Shown piece by piece: positions 50,469-58,198 of a stretch of DNA of 64,000 bases (position 1 is the first letter of the stretch; the number at the start of each line of letters is the position of its first letter). Source of the stretch: Lachnospiraceae bacterium (GTDB lineage Bacteria > Bacillota > Clostridia > Lachnospirales > Lachnospiraceae). The notes below the pieces were generated by a model. The model searched no databases, was not told the DNA's origin, and saw only the letters and a list, made by a program, of their open reading frames with translations. A program made the position numbers and the translations under genes. The stretch covers positions 18,947 through 82,946 of the forward strand of contig CAAGMZ010000014.1 of assembly GCA_900771195.1 (NCBI GenBank), read 5' to 3'.

Positions 50469-52184
50469 ATGAATATCAATGTTTCAGGCGTTAATAATAA
50501 CACAGGGCTTGAGTTGGGATATAAAACCAGCCAGAATGTAGCCGGACAGGGAACAGTTGATACAAGTGAAGCCACATCTGCTTCAAGGGATTCCGGTCTT
50601 GTTCTCCTCATGAATATGAATAAAGGTGATGTGTTCACCGGCAAGATTATGGATATCACACAGGATCAGGTTACGCTGCTTCTTAATGGCAGTGCACAGG
50701 TAAAAGCTACTCTTTCCGATGCTTTTTCTTACAATATCGGGGATTATGCATCTTTTTCCATTAAAGATAACACCTCCGGAACTATTATTCTCAAGTCGCT
50801 CAACAGTGAAAATCTTAAAAATCTCATGAATGACAGGACAATAGGTAATGTGATAACATCCGCAGGTCTTGCAGTAAGTGATACTACTGTATCCCTTGTC
50901 AATAATCTTATGAAGCAGGGAATGCCTATTGACAGCAATACGCTGAATCAATATGCAAGAATGCTTGATACGGTTTCCCACGCAACTCCGGAAGATGTTG
51001 TTTTTATGACTAAAATGGGTATTCCCGTAACCGGGGAAAATGTCATGGCGCTTCATGATTATTATGATTTTGAGGAGGGAATAACCGCCAGGGCATCAGA
51101 TATGGCAGGAGAATTTACGGCTGCACTTGCGTCCGTCATTGAGGAAAGTGACACCGGAGCGGAGAAACAGGTTATTGATAAACAGTTACCGGAAACTTCG
51201 CAGTTTAATGCCGGTGAGAAGCTGACGTCTGATGAAAGTTTTAAAACAGCAGGACTTTTACGCGATATAACGGAGGTATTTACACCTGTGAATTCAACAT
51301 CGGAAAAGATGGCTGATTCAATTGAAAAGCCGGTGCTGGAGAAACTGGCTGAAAGCATACGGGCACTCATTCCCGGTGAGAGCAGCGAAGAATTAACGGC
51401 AGACTCCCAAGAAGCGGCAATGAAGAACGAACCTTTGGAAAACAGTGCCGCAAGGCTTGCTTCAAAGGTTGCGGACGGACTAATGAGCTCAAAGGAATTC
51501 TTTGGAGAGCTTTCACATTTTATCGAGGATAATAATATTGACAGGCAGGCATTGTTAAAGCTTTTCAAAAGTACTGAATTTAAGAAGGCTGCAGATAACA
51601 TGATGCGTCAGGAAATGTTCATCAGACCGGAAAATGTAAGCGGAGAAAGCCTGAAACGCTTATACGCAAAGATAATCAACGACAGCAGCCGCATTGCACA
51701 GCGCTTTGGCAATAATTCTGCAATGGCAGGATTTGTGGATGCATCAAAGAATGCAGCGGCAGATGTCAATTTTTTGAATGATGCCGGAAGGTTCATGAGT
51801 TTTGTTCAGATACCGCTTAAGATGACAGGACAGAATGCAAAGGGAGACCTTTATGTATACACGAACAAACGGGGAAAAAGTGCTGATAATGACGACCTTA
51901 AGGCTTTCCTCCACCTTGACATGAATAATCTGGGACCGCTTGACGTGCTGGTAAATCTTAAAGGAAACAGAGTTACGACTAATTTCAAGGTATCGTCGGA
52001 TGAGATACTTGATTACATAGAATCACATATTGAAGAGCTTAACAAAGCTTTGAACAGGATGGGCTATAATGTGAGTACGCAGGTTCAGATAAGCGATAAG
52101 GATTACAGCTTCAAAAAATCCGTGCTGGAACAGGAGATGCCGCCTGCAAGCATAAAGCGTTACAACTTTGATGTCCGGGCTTAG
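50469..52184 (+). CDS. FliK-like hook-length control domain protein (YlqG-like)
   Basis: A 571-residue protein whose C-terminal third resembles the hook-length control (FliK) domain (DLYVYTNKRG, LDMNNLGPLDVLVNLKGNRVTTNF). The first 350 residues are polar and poorly conserved. No flagellar operon is nearby; the paired gene is FlhB-like, matching ylqG-ylqH downstream of rnhB in Bacillus. The ATG at 50469 has GGAGGAGG upstream. The role is unknown; a relation to flagellar export is inferred from the pair only. Confidence 0.85.
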   Translation: MNINVSGVNNNTGLELGYKTSQNVAGQGTVDTSEATSASRDSGLVLLMNMNKGDVFTGKIMDITQDQVTLLLNGSAQVKATLSDAFSYNIGDYASFSIKDNTSGTIILKSLNSENLKNLMNDRTIGNVITSAGLAVSDTTVSLVNNLMKQGMPIDSNTLNQYARMLDTVSHATPEDVVFMTKMGIPVTGENVMALHDYYDFEEGITARASDMAGEFTAALASVIEESDTGAEKQVIDKQLPETSQFNAGEKLTSDESFKTAGLLRDITEVFTPVNSTSEKMADSIEKPVLEKLAESIRALIPGESSEELTADSQEAAMKNEPLENSAARLASKVADGLMSSKEFFGELSHFIEDNNIDRQALLKLFKSTEFKKAADNMMRQEMFIRPENVSGESLKRLYAKIINDSSRIAQRFGNNSAMAGFVDASKNAAADVNFLNDAGRFMSFVQIPLKMTGQNAKGDLYVYTNKRGKSADNDDLKAFLHLDMNNLGPLDVLVNLKGNRVTTNFKVSSDEILDYIESHIEELNKALNRMGYNVSTQVQISDKDYSFKKSVLEQEMPPASIKRYNFDVRA

Positions 52185-52193
52185 GAGGCGGTT

Positions 52194-52487
52194 ATGGATA
52201 AAGAAAAACATGAGAAAAGAAAACAGGCAGTAGCTCTCCAGTATAATCCGGGAGACGAGGCACCGTCAATTGTGGCATCCGGTACGGGCATTATTGCCGA
52301 GAAGATAATAGAGAAGGCAAAAGAAAGTGATGTGCCGCTCTATGAGGACTCGAAGCTTGCCGATACACTTTCGAAGCTTGAAATCGGTGATATGATACCT
52401 CCGGAGCTTTACAGTGTTGTGGCTGAAATACTTGTTTTTGTGGATAATCTTGACAAGCTTAGGGGAAAAGTAAATGGGGAAAAATAA
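52194..52487 (+). CDS. FlhB C-terminal-domain homologue (YlqH/FlhX-like)
   Basis: A 97-residue soluble protein matching the cytoplasmic domain of FlhB/YscU (AVALQYNPGDEAPSIVASG and the VPLYEDSKLADTLSKLEIGDMIPPELY segment). FlhB's self-cleaving NPTH motif and membrane part are missing, so it cannot be a full export-gate subunit. In other bacteria FlhX can partly replace the FlhB domain. It follows the FliK-like gene by nine bases and overlaps yraN by 14 bases. Confidence 0.9.
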   Translation: MDKEKHEKRKQAVALQYNPGDEAPSIVASGTGIIAEKIIEKAKESDVPLYEDSKLADTLSKLEIGDMIPPELYSVVAEILVFVDNLDKLRGKVNGEK

Positions 52488-52824
52488 TAACAGAGCGGTA
52501 GGCGCCGAATTTGAACAGATGGCGGCGGATTACCTTGAGAGCATGGGAATACGGGTGACAGACAGAAATTATTCATTCCGTGGAGGAGAGATAGATATAG
52601 TTGCCAGAGACCATGCATATATTGTTTTCTGTGAGGTGAAATACCGTAGGGATACAAGGTACGGATATCCCGAGGAGGCAGTCGATGCCCTTAAGGCTGC
52701 GAGGATCAGAAGAACTGCCGCTGGGTATATGCTCAGTCATCACATAAGTGAGAACACACCGGTAAGGTTTGATGTAATATCTGTTCTTGGTAATAAAATC
52801 AATCACATAAAGGATGCTTTCTGA
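52474..52824 (+). CDS. yraN: UPF0102/YraN family endonuclease-like protein
   Basis: A 116-residue protein with the PD-(D/E)XK-like core RGGEIDIVARD and VFCEVKYR. Family members are predicted nucleases that bind DNA; activity is not demonstrated here. It overlaps both neighbours, by 14 bases upstream and one base downstream, and usually lies close to rnhB as in this case. Confidence 0.93.
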   Translation: MGKNNNRAVGAEFEQMAADYLESMGIRVTDRNYSFRGGEIDIVARDHAYIVFCEVKYRRDTRYGYPEEAVDALKAARIRRTAAGYMLSHHISENTPVRFDVISVLGNKINHIKDAF

Positions 52825-53684
52825 TGAATATTAATTATCTTAATTTTGAGGGAACTACCGTCTTTCATCAGGGTTTGGTTCCGTATTTTTCTTTTAGAAA
52901 TCTCGACAGGATACTCTGGATACGTAATGCCTTCAGCACAAGGCTCGGAGGCGTCAGTGAGGGCATATACGGTTCCATGAATCTGAATTTCACAAGGGGA
53001 GATGATGAGGAAAAAGTCCGCAGGAATTACGAACTTTTCGGCAAAGCTACGGGATTGAGACCGGAGAATATGGTGATGGCAAAACAGACACACACCACCA
53101 ATGTTCTCAGGGTCAATGAAAGCCACATGGGAATGGGAATTGTCAGAGAAAGAAATTTTGATGATATTGACGGGCTTATAACGGACTGCCCCGGAGTGGT
53201 TCTTGTGACGGCTTATGCAGACTGCGTTCCGCTGTATTTTGTGGATACCGTTCATAAGGCTATAGGGCTTTCGCATTCCGGATGGCGCGGAACCGTAAAC
53301 AATATGGCAGGCGTTACGGTAAATAAAATGGAAAAAGAATTTGGAACCAACCCGGCGGACCTTGTTGCATTTGTCGGACCATCCATATGTGTTAACTGCT
53401 ATGAGGTCGGGGCAGATGTGGCGGACGAGTTTGCCAAAGCATACAAAAGTGAGGTTTTTGATGGGATTCTTTCGATAAAAGATGAGAAGAACATGAAATT
53501 CAGGCTTAATCTTCATGAAGCCAACAGAAAAAATCTTCTGAATGCCGGACTTAATCCTGATAACATAATGGTTACCGATGTGTGCACCTGCTGCAATCCG
53601 GATATCCTTTATTCACACAGGGCAAGCAGAGGTCTTCGCGGAGGGCTGTGCGGATTTCTCCAGATAATTGATACACAACTGTGA
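52824..53684 (+). CDS. pgeF: Peptidoglycan editing factor PgeF / multicopper polyphenol oxidase (LACC1) family
   Basis: A 286-residue protein of the YfiH/LACC1 family; members have been shown to act on purine nucleosides and, as PgeF, to help keep peptidoglycan composition correct. The zinc-site residues appear in KQTHTTNVL, YADCVPLYF and LSHSGWRGTVNNM. It shares a single base with the end of yraN. A strong terminator follows. Confidence 0.9.
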   Translation: MNINYLNFEGTTVFHQGLVPYFSFRNLDRILWIRNAFSTRLGGVSEGIYGSMNLNFTRGDDEEKVRRNYELFGKATGLRPENMVMAKQTHTTNVLRVNESHMGMGIVRERNFDDIDGLITDCPGVVLVTAYADCVPLYFVDTVHKAIGLSHSGWRGTVNNMAGVTVNKMEKEFGTNPADLVAFVGPSICVNCYEVGADVADEFAKAYKSEVFDGILSIKDEKNMKFRLNLHEANRKNLLNAGLNPDNIMVTDVCTCCNPDILYSHRASRGLRGGLCGFLQIIDTQL

Positions 53685-53717
53685 AAATGGTTATTTTTGG
53701 CTGTTTATGAAAAAAGC

Positions 53718-53754
53718 CGGTGCCGGGCTTGGTTTTTCAAGTCTGGCACCGTTT
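53718..53754 (+). terminator. Intrinsic terminator after pgeF
   Basis: A 13-bp stem with two G-U pairs (53718-53730 with 53739-53751) and an 8-base loop, followed by TTTCGTTCTT. It ends the lepB-pgeF group ahead of the convergent prs gene. Confidence 0.82.
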
Positions 53755-53802
53755 CGTTCTTAGCATAAGTTTCACAGCCTGCTGTTTGTATTTTGATTGA
53801 GC

Positions 53803-54981
53803 CTATATTCTGGTTTTGGCGTTGTAATCCTTAAGCAGCGCCTGAATCTTTTCGGTGGGGTCCATGATTCCGCCGATTGAAATATCATGATTGAGGTAAT
53901 CGATTATAGTTCCGAGAAATGCACTCATGTCAGCCTCGTAGTAATAGGGCTTTTCAAGAAGCTCAGGAGATCTGTAGGTAAGGTTGGTGGTAACGACACC
54001 GTTAAAATATTCCCTGTCATAGAACTCATCAAATTTATCGAAACCATCAGTAAACAGACCAAAGGTGGTGCAGATGAACACTCTTTTGGCCTTGCGTTCT
54101 TTAAGCTCGCGTGCCGTGTCAAGCATGCTCTCGCCTGAAGAAATCATATCGTCAATGATAATGACGTCTTTTCCCTCGACATCAGTACCAAGGAATTCAT
54201 GTGCAACTATGGGGTTCCGGCCGCCAACCACCTTGGAGTAGTCACGTCTCTTGTAAAACATTCCCATGTCAACACCGAGAACATTGGCAAAATATACCGC
54301 ACGATGCATTGCACCTTCGTCGGGGGATATGATCATAAGATGGTCATTATCTATCCTGATGTCGTTATTCCTTGAAAGAAGTGCTCGTATGAACTGGTAT
54401 GGCGGAAGAAAATTATCGAATCCGCTTAATGGTATTGAATTGTTGATTCTGGGATCATGTGCATCAAAGGTGATGATGTTGGTTACACCATATGATATAA
54501 GCTCTGAAAGTGCCATTGAGCTGTCGAGCGATTCAAGCTTGTCTCTCTTATGCTGACGGCTTTCATAAAGGAAAGGCATTATGGCTGTTATTCTTTTGGC
54601 TGAACATGCAGCGGCGGAGATGATACGCTTAAGGTCCTGAAAATGGTCATCAGGGGACATATGATTGGTCTGTCCGCTGACTGTATATGTAAGTGAGTGG
54701 TTCATAACATCAGTTATTACAAAGAGGTCGGTGCCGCGTATTGAACTTCCGATGACGCCCTTGGCTTCTCCCGAACCAAAACGGGGACAGCAGACCTGTA
54801 TCTTGTATGAATCCTGAATATATCCGTTAAGTGCAAGATTATTCAGGTGCTGATGGTCACGCTCCCTGCGCAGAGCGGAAATGTAGCTGTCCACCTTATT
54901 GCCGAGGTCTGTGCAGCTATCCATGACAGCAAGCTTTAAAGGTGCTACCGGAATGGTATTTTCAAAAATATTGTCAGACAT
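53803..54981 (-). CDS. prs: Ribose-phosphate pyrophosphokinase, long form
   Basis: Makes PRPP from ribose 5-phosphate and ATP for nucleotide, histidine and tryptophan synthesis. It has 392 residues, about 75 more than the common form. The PRPP loop is DVIIIDDMISSGESM; a flexible-loop equivalent is MFYKRRDYSKVVGGRNP; the ATP-side segment is IMPFLYESRQHKR and DAHDPRI matches the metal region. Extra residues are at the N-terminus (before DLFVITDV) and the C-terminus. It could be a divergent isoform, with a second prs elsewhere. It is divergent from der, with its own promoter. Confidence 0.88.
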   Translation of the reverse strand: MSDNIFENTIPVAPLKLAVMDSCTDLGNKVDSYISALRRERDHQHLNNLALNGYIQDSYKIQVCCPRFGSGEAKGVIGSSIRGTDLFVITDVMNHSLTYTVSGQTNHMSPDDHFQDLKRIISAAACSAKRITAIMPFLYESRQHKRDKLESLDSSMALSELISYGVTNIITFDAHDPRINNSIPLSGFDNFLPPYQFIRALLSRNNDIRIDNDHLMIISPDEGAMHRAVYFANVLGVDMGMFYKRRDYSKVVGGRNPIVAHEFLGTDVEGKDVIIIDDMISSGESMLDTARELKERKAKRVFICTTFGLFTDGFDKFDEFYDREYFNGVVTTNLTYRSPELLEKPYYYEADMSAFLGTIIDYLNHDISIGGIMDPTEKIQALLKDYNAKTRI

Positions 54982-55042
54982 TTATGTGAGTCCTTTCTGG
55001 AAATTATAATAATGCCGACATGATATCCATGCCTGCGTATAC

Positions 55043-55071
55043 ATCTTAAAATAAGAAAAAAACATAGTCAA
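55043..55071 (-). promoter_or_regulatory. Promoter of prs
   Basis: On the minus strand: -35 TTGACT (55071-55066; a second overlapping TTGACT lies at 55076-55071), a 17-base spacer and -10 TAAGAT (55048-55043). Confidence 0.62.
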
Positions 55072-55078
55072 GTCAATC

Positions 55079-55107
55079 TTTACAAAGATATGAAATATTG
55101 ATATTAT
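55079..55107 (+). promoter_or_regulatory. Promoter of der-plsY-gpsA
   Basis: -35 TTTACA (55079-55084), a 17-base spacer and -10 TATTAT (55102-55107), immediately beside the divergent prs promoter. The predicted leader is about 60 bases and holds a short upstream reading frame. Confidence 0.65.
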
Positions 55108-55140
55108 TAAACTGATAAAAAAGGAGGAGCATACCGGATA

Positions 55141-55179
55141 ATGACTGTGGTATGCACAGGTATACAGCATAATGAGTAA
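55141..55179 (+). CDS. Possible 12-codon upstream reading frame overlapping der start
   Basis: The frame encodes MTVVCTGIQHNE and its stop overlaps the der start by eight bases. The strong AAGGAGGAG (55121-55129) lies 11 bases upstream of this ATG but 42 from der, and der itself has only a weak AGGT nearby. The arrangement suggests translational coupling. The spacing is longer than ideal, and no homologue can be judged at this length. Confidence 0.35.
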   Translation: MTVVCTGIQHNE

Positions 55180-56497
55180 ACCGATAGTTGCTATTGTGGG
55201 TAGACCTAATGTTGGAAAATCCACTCTTTTCAATGCACTTGCAGGAGAGCAGATTTCCATAGTGAAGGATACGCCCGGCGTTACAAGAGACAGGATATAT
55301 GCCGAGGTGTCGTGGCTTAACCACAATTTTACGCTTATAGACACAGGAGGAATAGAGCCTGATTCCAAAGATGTGATATTATCCCAGATGAGAGAACAGG
55401 CAGAGATAGCCATTGCATCGGCAGATGTTATAATGTTCATGACAGATGTGCGCCAGGGACTTGTGGATTCGGATTCCAAGGTGGCAGATATGCTGAGAAG
55501 ATCCGGAAAGCCGGTTGTTCTTGTGGTTAATAAAGTGGACAGCTTTGAGAAGATGATGGCTGATGTGTATGAATTTTATAATCTGGGAGTGGGAGAACCG
55601 TTCGCAATTTCGTCAGTAAACAGACTTGGACTGGGAGATATGCTTGACGAAGTCGTAAAGTATTTTAAGACGGATTCATCTGAAGAGACTGAGGATACAA
55701 GGACAAGGGTAGCCATAGTCGGTAAGCCCAATGTGGGAAAATCATCCCTCATCAATAAGCTAAGCGGTCAGAACCGCTCTATAGTTTCCGATATTGCAGG
55801 AACAACCAGAGATGCCATTGATACGGCAGTTAAATATAATGGCCGGGAGTATGTGTTTATTGATACAGCCGGACTGCGCCGTAAGAGCAAGATTAAGGAA
55901 GAAATAGAGCGTTACAGCATAATCAGGGCCGTTACAGCCGTAGAGCGGGCAGATGTTGTCCTTGTGATGATAGATGCCACTGAGGGTGTGACTGAGCAGG
56001 ATGCCAAGATAGCCGGTATTGCCCATGAGCGCGGAAAAGGGATAATTGTTCTGGTTAATAAGTGGGATGCCGTAGAGAAGGATGATAAGACTATTTACGA
56101 ACAGACCGGCAGGATAAAGGATGTTCTGTCTTTTATACCGTATGCACAGCTTTTGTTTGTGTCCGTCAGGACAGGACAGCGGCTTGGTAAGATATATGAA
56201 ATGGTAGACATGGTGGTTGAGAATCAGAATAAGAGAATTCCCACAGGAGTTCTTAACGAGGTTCTCAGTGAAGCTGTGGCTCTCCAGCAGCCGCCCAGCG
56301 ACAAGGGAAGACGGCTTAAAATCTATTATATGACTCAGGTATCGGTAAAACCGCCTACTTTTGTCATATTTGTAAATGATAAGAAATTAATGCATTTCTC
56401 CTATGTAAGATATATTGAGAATAAGATAAGAGAAGCCTTTGGATTTGACGGTACATCCCTTAAATTCATAATAAGGGAAAAAGGCGATAAGGAGTAA
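55172..56497 (+). CDS. der: Ribosome assembly GTPase Der (EngA)
   Basis: A tandem-GTPase factor essential for 50S maturation. The 441-residue product has two G domains, GRPNVGKSTLFN (near residue 10) and GKPNVGKSSLIN (~183), each with DTGG/DTAGL and NKVD/NKWD motifs, then a KH-like C-terminal domain ending in TSLKFIIREKGDKE. The start MSKPIVAIVGRPNVGKS is conserved in the family. It leads the der-plsY-gpsA transcript. Confidence 0.97.
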   Translation: MSKPIVAIVGRPNVGKSTLFNALAGEQISIVKDTPGVTRDRIYAEVSWLNHNFTLIDTGGIEPDSKDVILSQMREQAEIAIASADVIMFMTDVRQGLVDSDSKVADMLRRSGKPVVLVVNKVDSFEKMMADVYEFYNLGVGEPFAISSVNRLGLGDMLDEVVKYFKTDSSEETEDTRTRVAIVGKPNVGKSSLINKLSGQNRSIVSDIAGTTRDAIDTAVKYNGREYVFIDTAGLRRKSKIKEEIERYSIIRAVTAVERADVVLVMIDATEGVTEQDAKIAGIAHERGKGIIVLVNKWDAVEKDDKTIYEQTGRIKDVLSFIPYAQLLFVSVRTGQRLGKIYEMVDMVVENQNKRIPTGVLNEVLSEAVALQQPPSDKGRRLKIYYMTQVSVKPPTFVIFVNDKKLMHFSYVRYIENKIREAFGFDGTSLKFIIREKGDKE

Positions 56498-56502
56498 CAG
56501 GA

Positions 56503-57171
56503 ATGGAAAGATTGATTTGCCTTGCAATCGGTTATGTGTTTGGTATGTTTCAGACAGCGTTTATATACGGTAAGCTGCATCACATGGATATAAGGGAGCA
56601 CGGAAGCGGCAACGCCGGTACCACCAATGCATTGAGGACAATGGGATGGGGAGCAGGATTTACGGTATTCATCGGAGATACGCTGAAGGCTGTCCTCTCA
56701 TCAATTGTGGTCAGGTTGATTTTTAAAGCATCACATCCTGATTCAATAACCATGCTTTTGCTTTACAGCGGTATAGGAGTTGTGCTTGGTCATAATTTCC
56801 CGGCATATCTTAAATTTAAAGGGGGAAAGGGAATTGCAGCCACAGCAGGTGTTATTTTGTCACTGGGATGCTGGCAGCTTATTGTGGCGTGCCTTATTAC
56901 ATTCTTTGTAACGCTTGCTATATCAAAACATGTGTCAACAAGCTCTCTTACTTTTGTGACAATGGGATTTGCCGGATTTGTTCTTTTTTCGCAGCTTGGG
57001 ATTATCGGGGGTCTCGGAACAAAGGCTGTGCTTATTGAGGCGTATATTGTAATGTTCGTTTTCATGGCTATGGCATTTATCCGTCATAAGGACAATATAA
57101 AAAGACTTATAAACGGAACGGAAAGCGTATTTACTCTCAAGGGGCACAGGAAGGAGGACATTCATGAGTAA
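56503..57171 (+). CDS. plsY: Glycerol-3-phosphate acyltransferase PlsY
   Basis: A membrane enzyme moving the acyl group from acyl-phosphate (made by PlsX) to glycerol 3-phosphate. The 222-residue product is hydrophobic and carries the family loops HGSGNAGTTNALRTMG, GHNFPAYLKFKGGKGIAAT and a third C-terminal loop. Its end overlaps gpsA by eight bases; the latter supplies its substrate. Confidence 0.96.
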   Translation: MERLICLAIGYVFGMFQTAFIYGKLHHMDIREHGSGNAGTTNALRTMGWGAGFTVFIGDTLKAVLSSIVVRLIFKASHPDSITMLLLYSGIGVVLGHNFPAYLKFKGGKGIAATAGVILSLGCWQLIVACLITFFVTLAISKHVSTSSLTFVTMGFAGFVLFSQLGIIGGLGTKAVLIEAYIVMFVFMAMAFIRHKDNIKRLINGTESVFTLKGHRKEDIHE

Positions 57172-58177
57172 CATAGGAATAATTGGAGCAGGAGGATGGG
57201 CTCTGGGCCTTGCAATCCTTTTAAATAATAACGGACACAAGGTTACTGTGTGGTCCAAGGTAAAAGCAGAGCTGGATGCCATAAGGGCTGACGGGGAGAA
57301 CAAAAAATCTCTTCCGGGTGTAAAAATACCCGGTGAAATCGCTCTTGACGATGACCTTGCTCATGTCGTTGGAAACAGTGAAGTGATTGTTATCGCAGTT
57401 GCATCTCCGTATGTAAGAAATATGTCACGCGAGATTGCGGACCTTGGAATCAAAAATCTTAAAATTGTCAATGTGGCAAAGGGAATCGAGGAAAGCTCCC
57501 TTGAGACAATGACATGTATTATCAGTGAGGAAATCCCGGATGCAAAGGTTGCAATCCTTTCCGGACCCAGTCATGCGGAAGAAGTAAGCCGCGGAATTCC
57601 TACCACATGTGTTATAGGGTCAACAGACAAAACATACGCCGAATATCTTCAGAATATTTTCATGAGTGAAGTTTTCCGTGTATACATTAATCCCGATGTG
57701 CTCGGAATTGAACTTGGCGGTTCACTTAAGAATGTTATTGCACTGGCTGCCGGAATTGCGGATGGTCTGGGATACGGTGACAATACCAAAGCAGCTCTGA
57801 TTACAAGGGGAATTCATGAGATTGCCCGTCTTGGAGTTGCAATGGGTGGGAACATAAAGACATTTTACGGTCTTTCAGGTATAGGTGACCTGATAGTCAC
57901 CTGCGCAAGTATGCACAGCCGCAACAGACGTGCGGGGATACTTATTGGACAGGGCAAAACAATGAATCAGGCAATGGAAGAGGTGCACATGGTGGTGGAA
58001 GGTGTGTATTCGGCAAAGGCTGCGCTTGAGCTTTCCCGGAAGTACAATGTTGAAATGCCTATAGTTGATGGTGTCAACAAGGTTCTTTTTGAAGATCGCA
58101 GTGCTGCAGATACTGTCAGAGAACTTATGCTGAGAGATAAAAAAATCGAGAATCCTGATTTGTCGTGGGTTGAGTAA
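57164..58177 (+). CDS. gpsA: Glycerol-3-phosphate dehydrogenase (NAD(P)+)
   Basis: Makes sn-glycerol 3-phosphate from dihydroxyacetone phosphate for phospholipids. The 337-residue product has the dinucleotide motif GIIGAGGWALGLA, the catalytic lysine in GGSLKNVIALAAGI and the substrate-contact NRRAG. The der-plsY-gpsA order is common in Clostridia. Confidence 0.97.
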   Translation: MSNIGIIGAGGWALGLAILLNNNGHKVTVWSKVKAELDAIRADGENKKSLPGVKIPGEIALDDDLAHVVGNSEVIVIAVASPYVRNMSREIADLGIKNLKIVNVAKGIEESSLETMTCIISEEIPDAKVAILSGPSHAEEVSRGIPTTCVIGSTDKTYAEYLQNIFMSEVFRVYINPDVLGIELGGSLKNVIALAAGIADGLGYGDNTKAALITRGIHEIARLGVAMGGNIKTFYGLSGIGDLIVTCASMHSRNRRAGILIGQGKTMNQAMEEVHMVVEGVYSAKAALELSRKYNVEMPIVDGVNKVLFEDRSAADTVRELMLRDKKIENPDLSWVE

Positions 58178-58198
58178 TGTTATGTAACAGGAGGGTTA

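Noticed and set aside
52803..53516. A 237-codon minus-strand frame opposite pgeF
   Set aside because: pgeF is strongly supported by its zinc-site motifs, and the opposite frame shows none.
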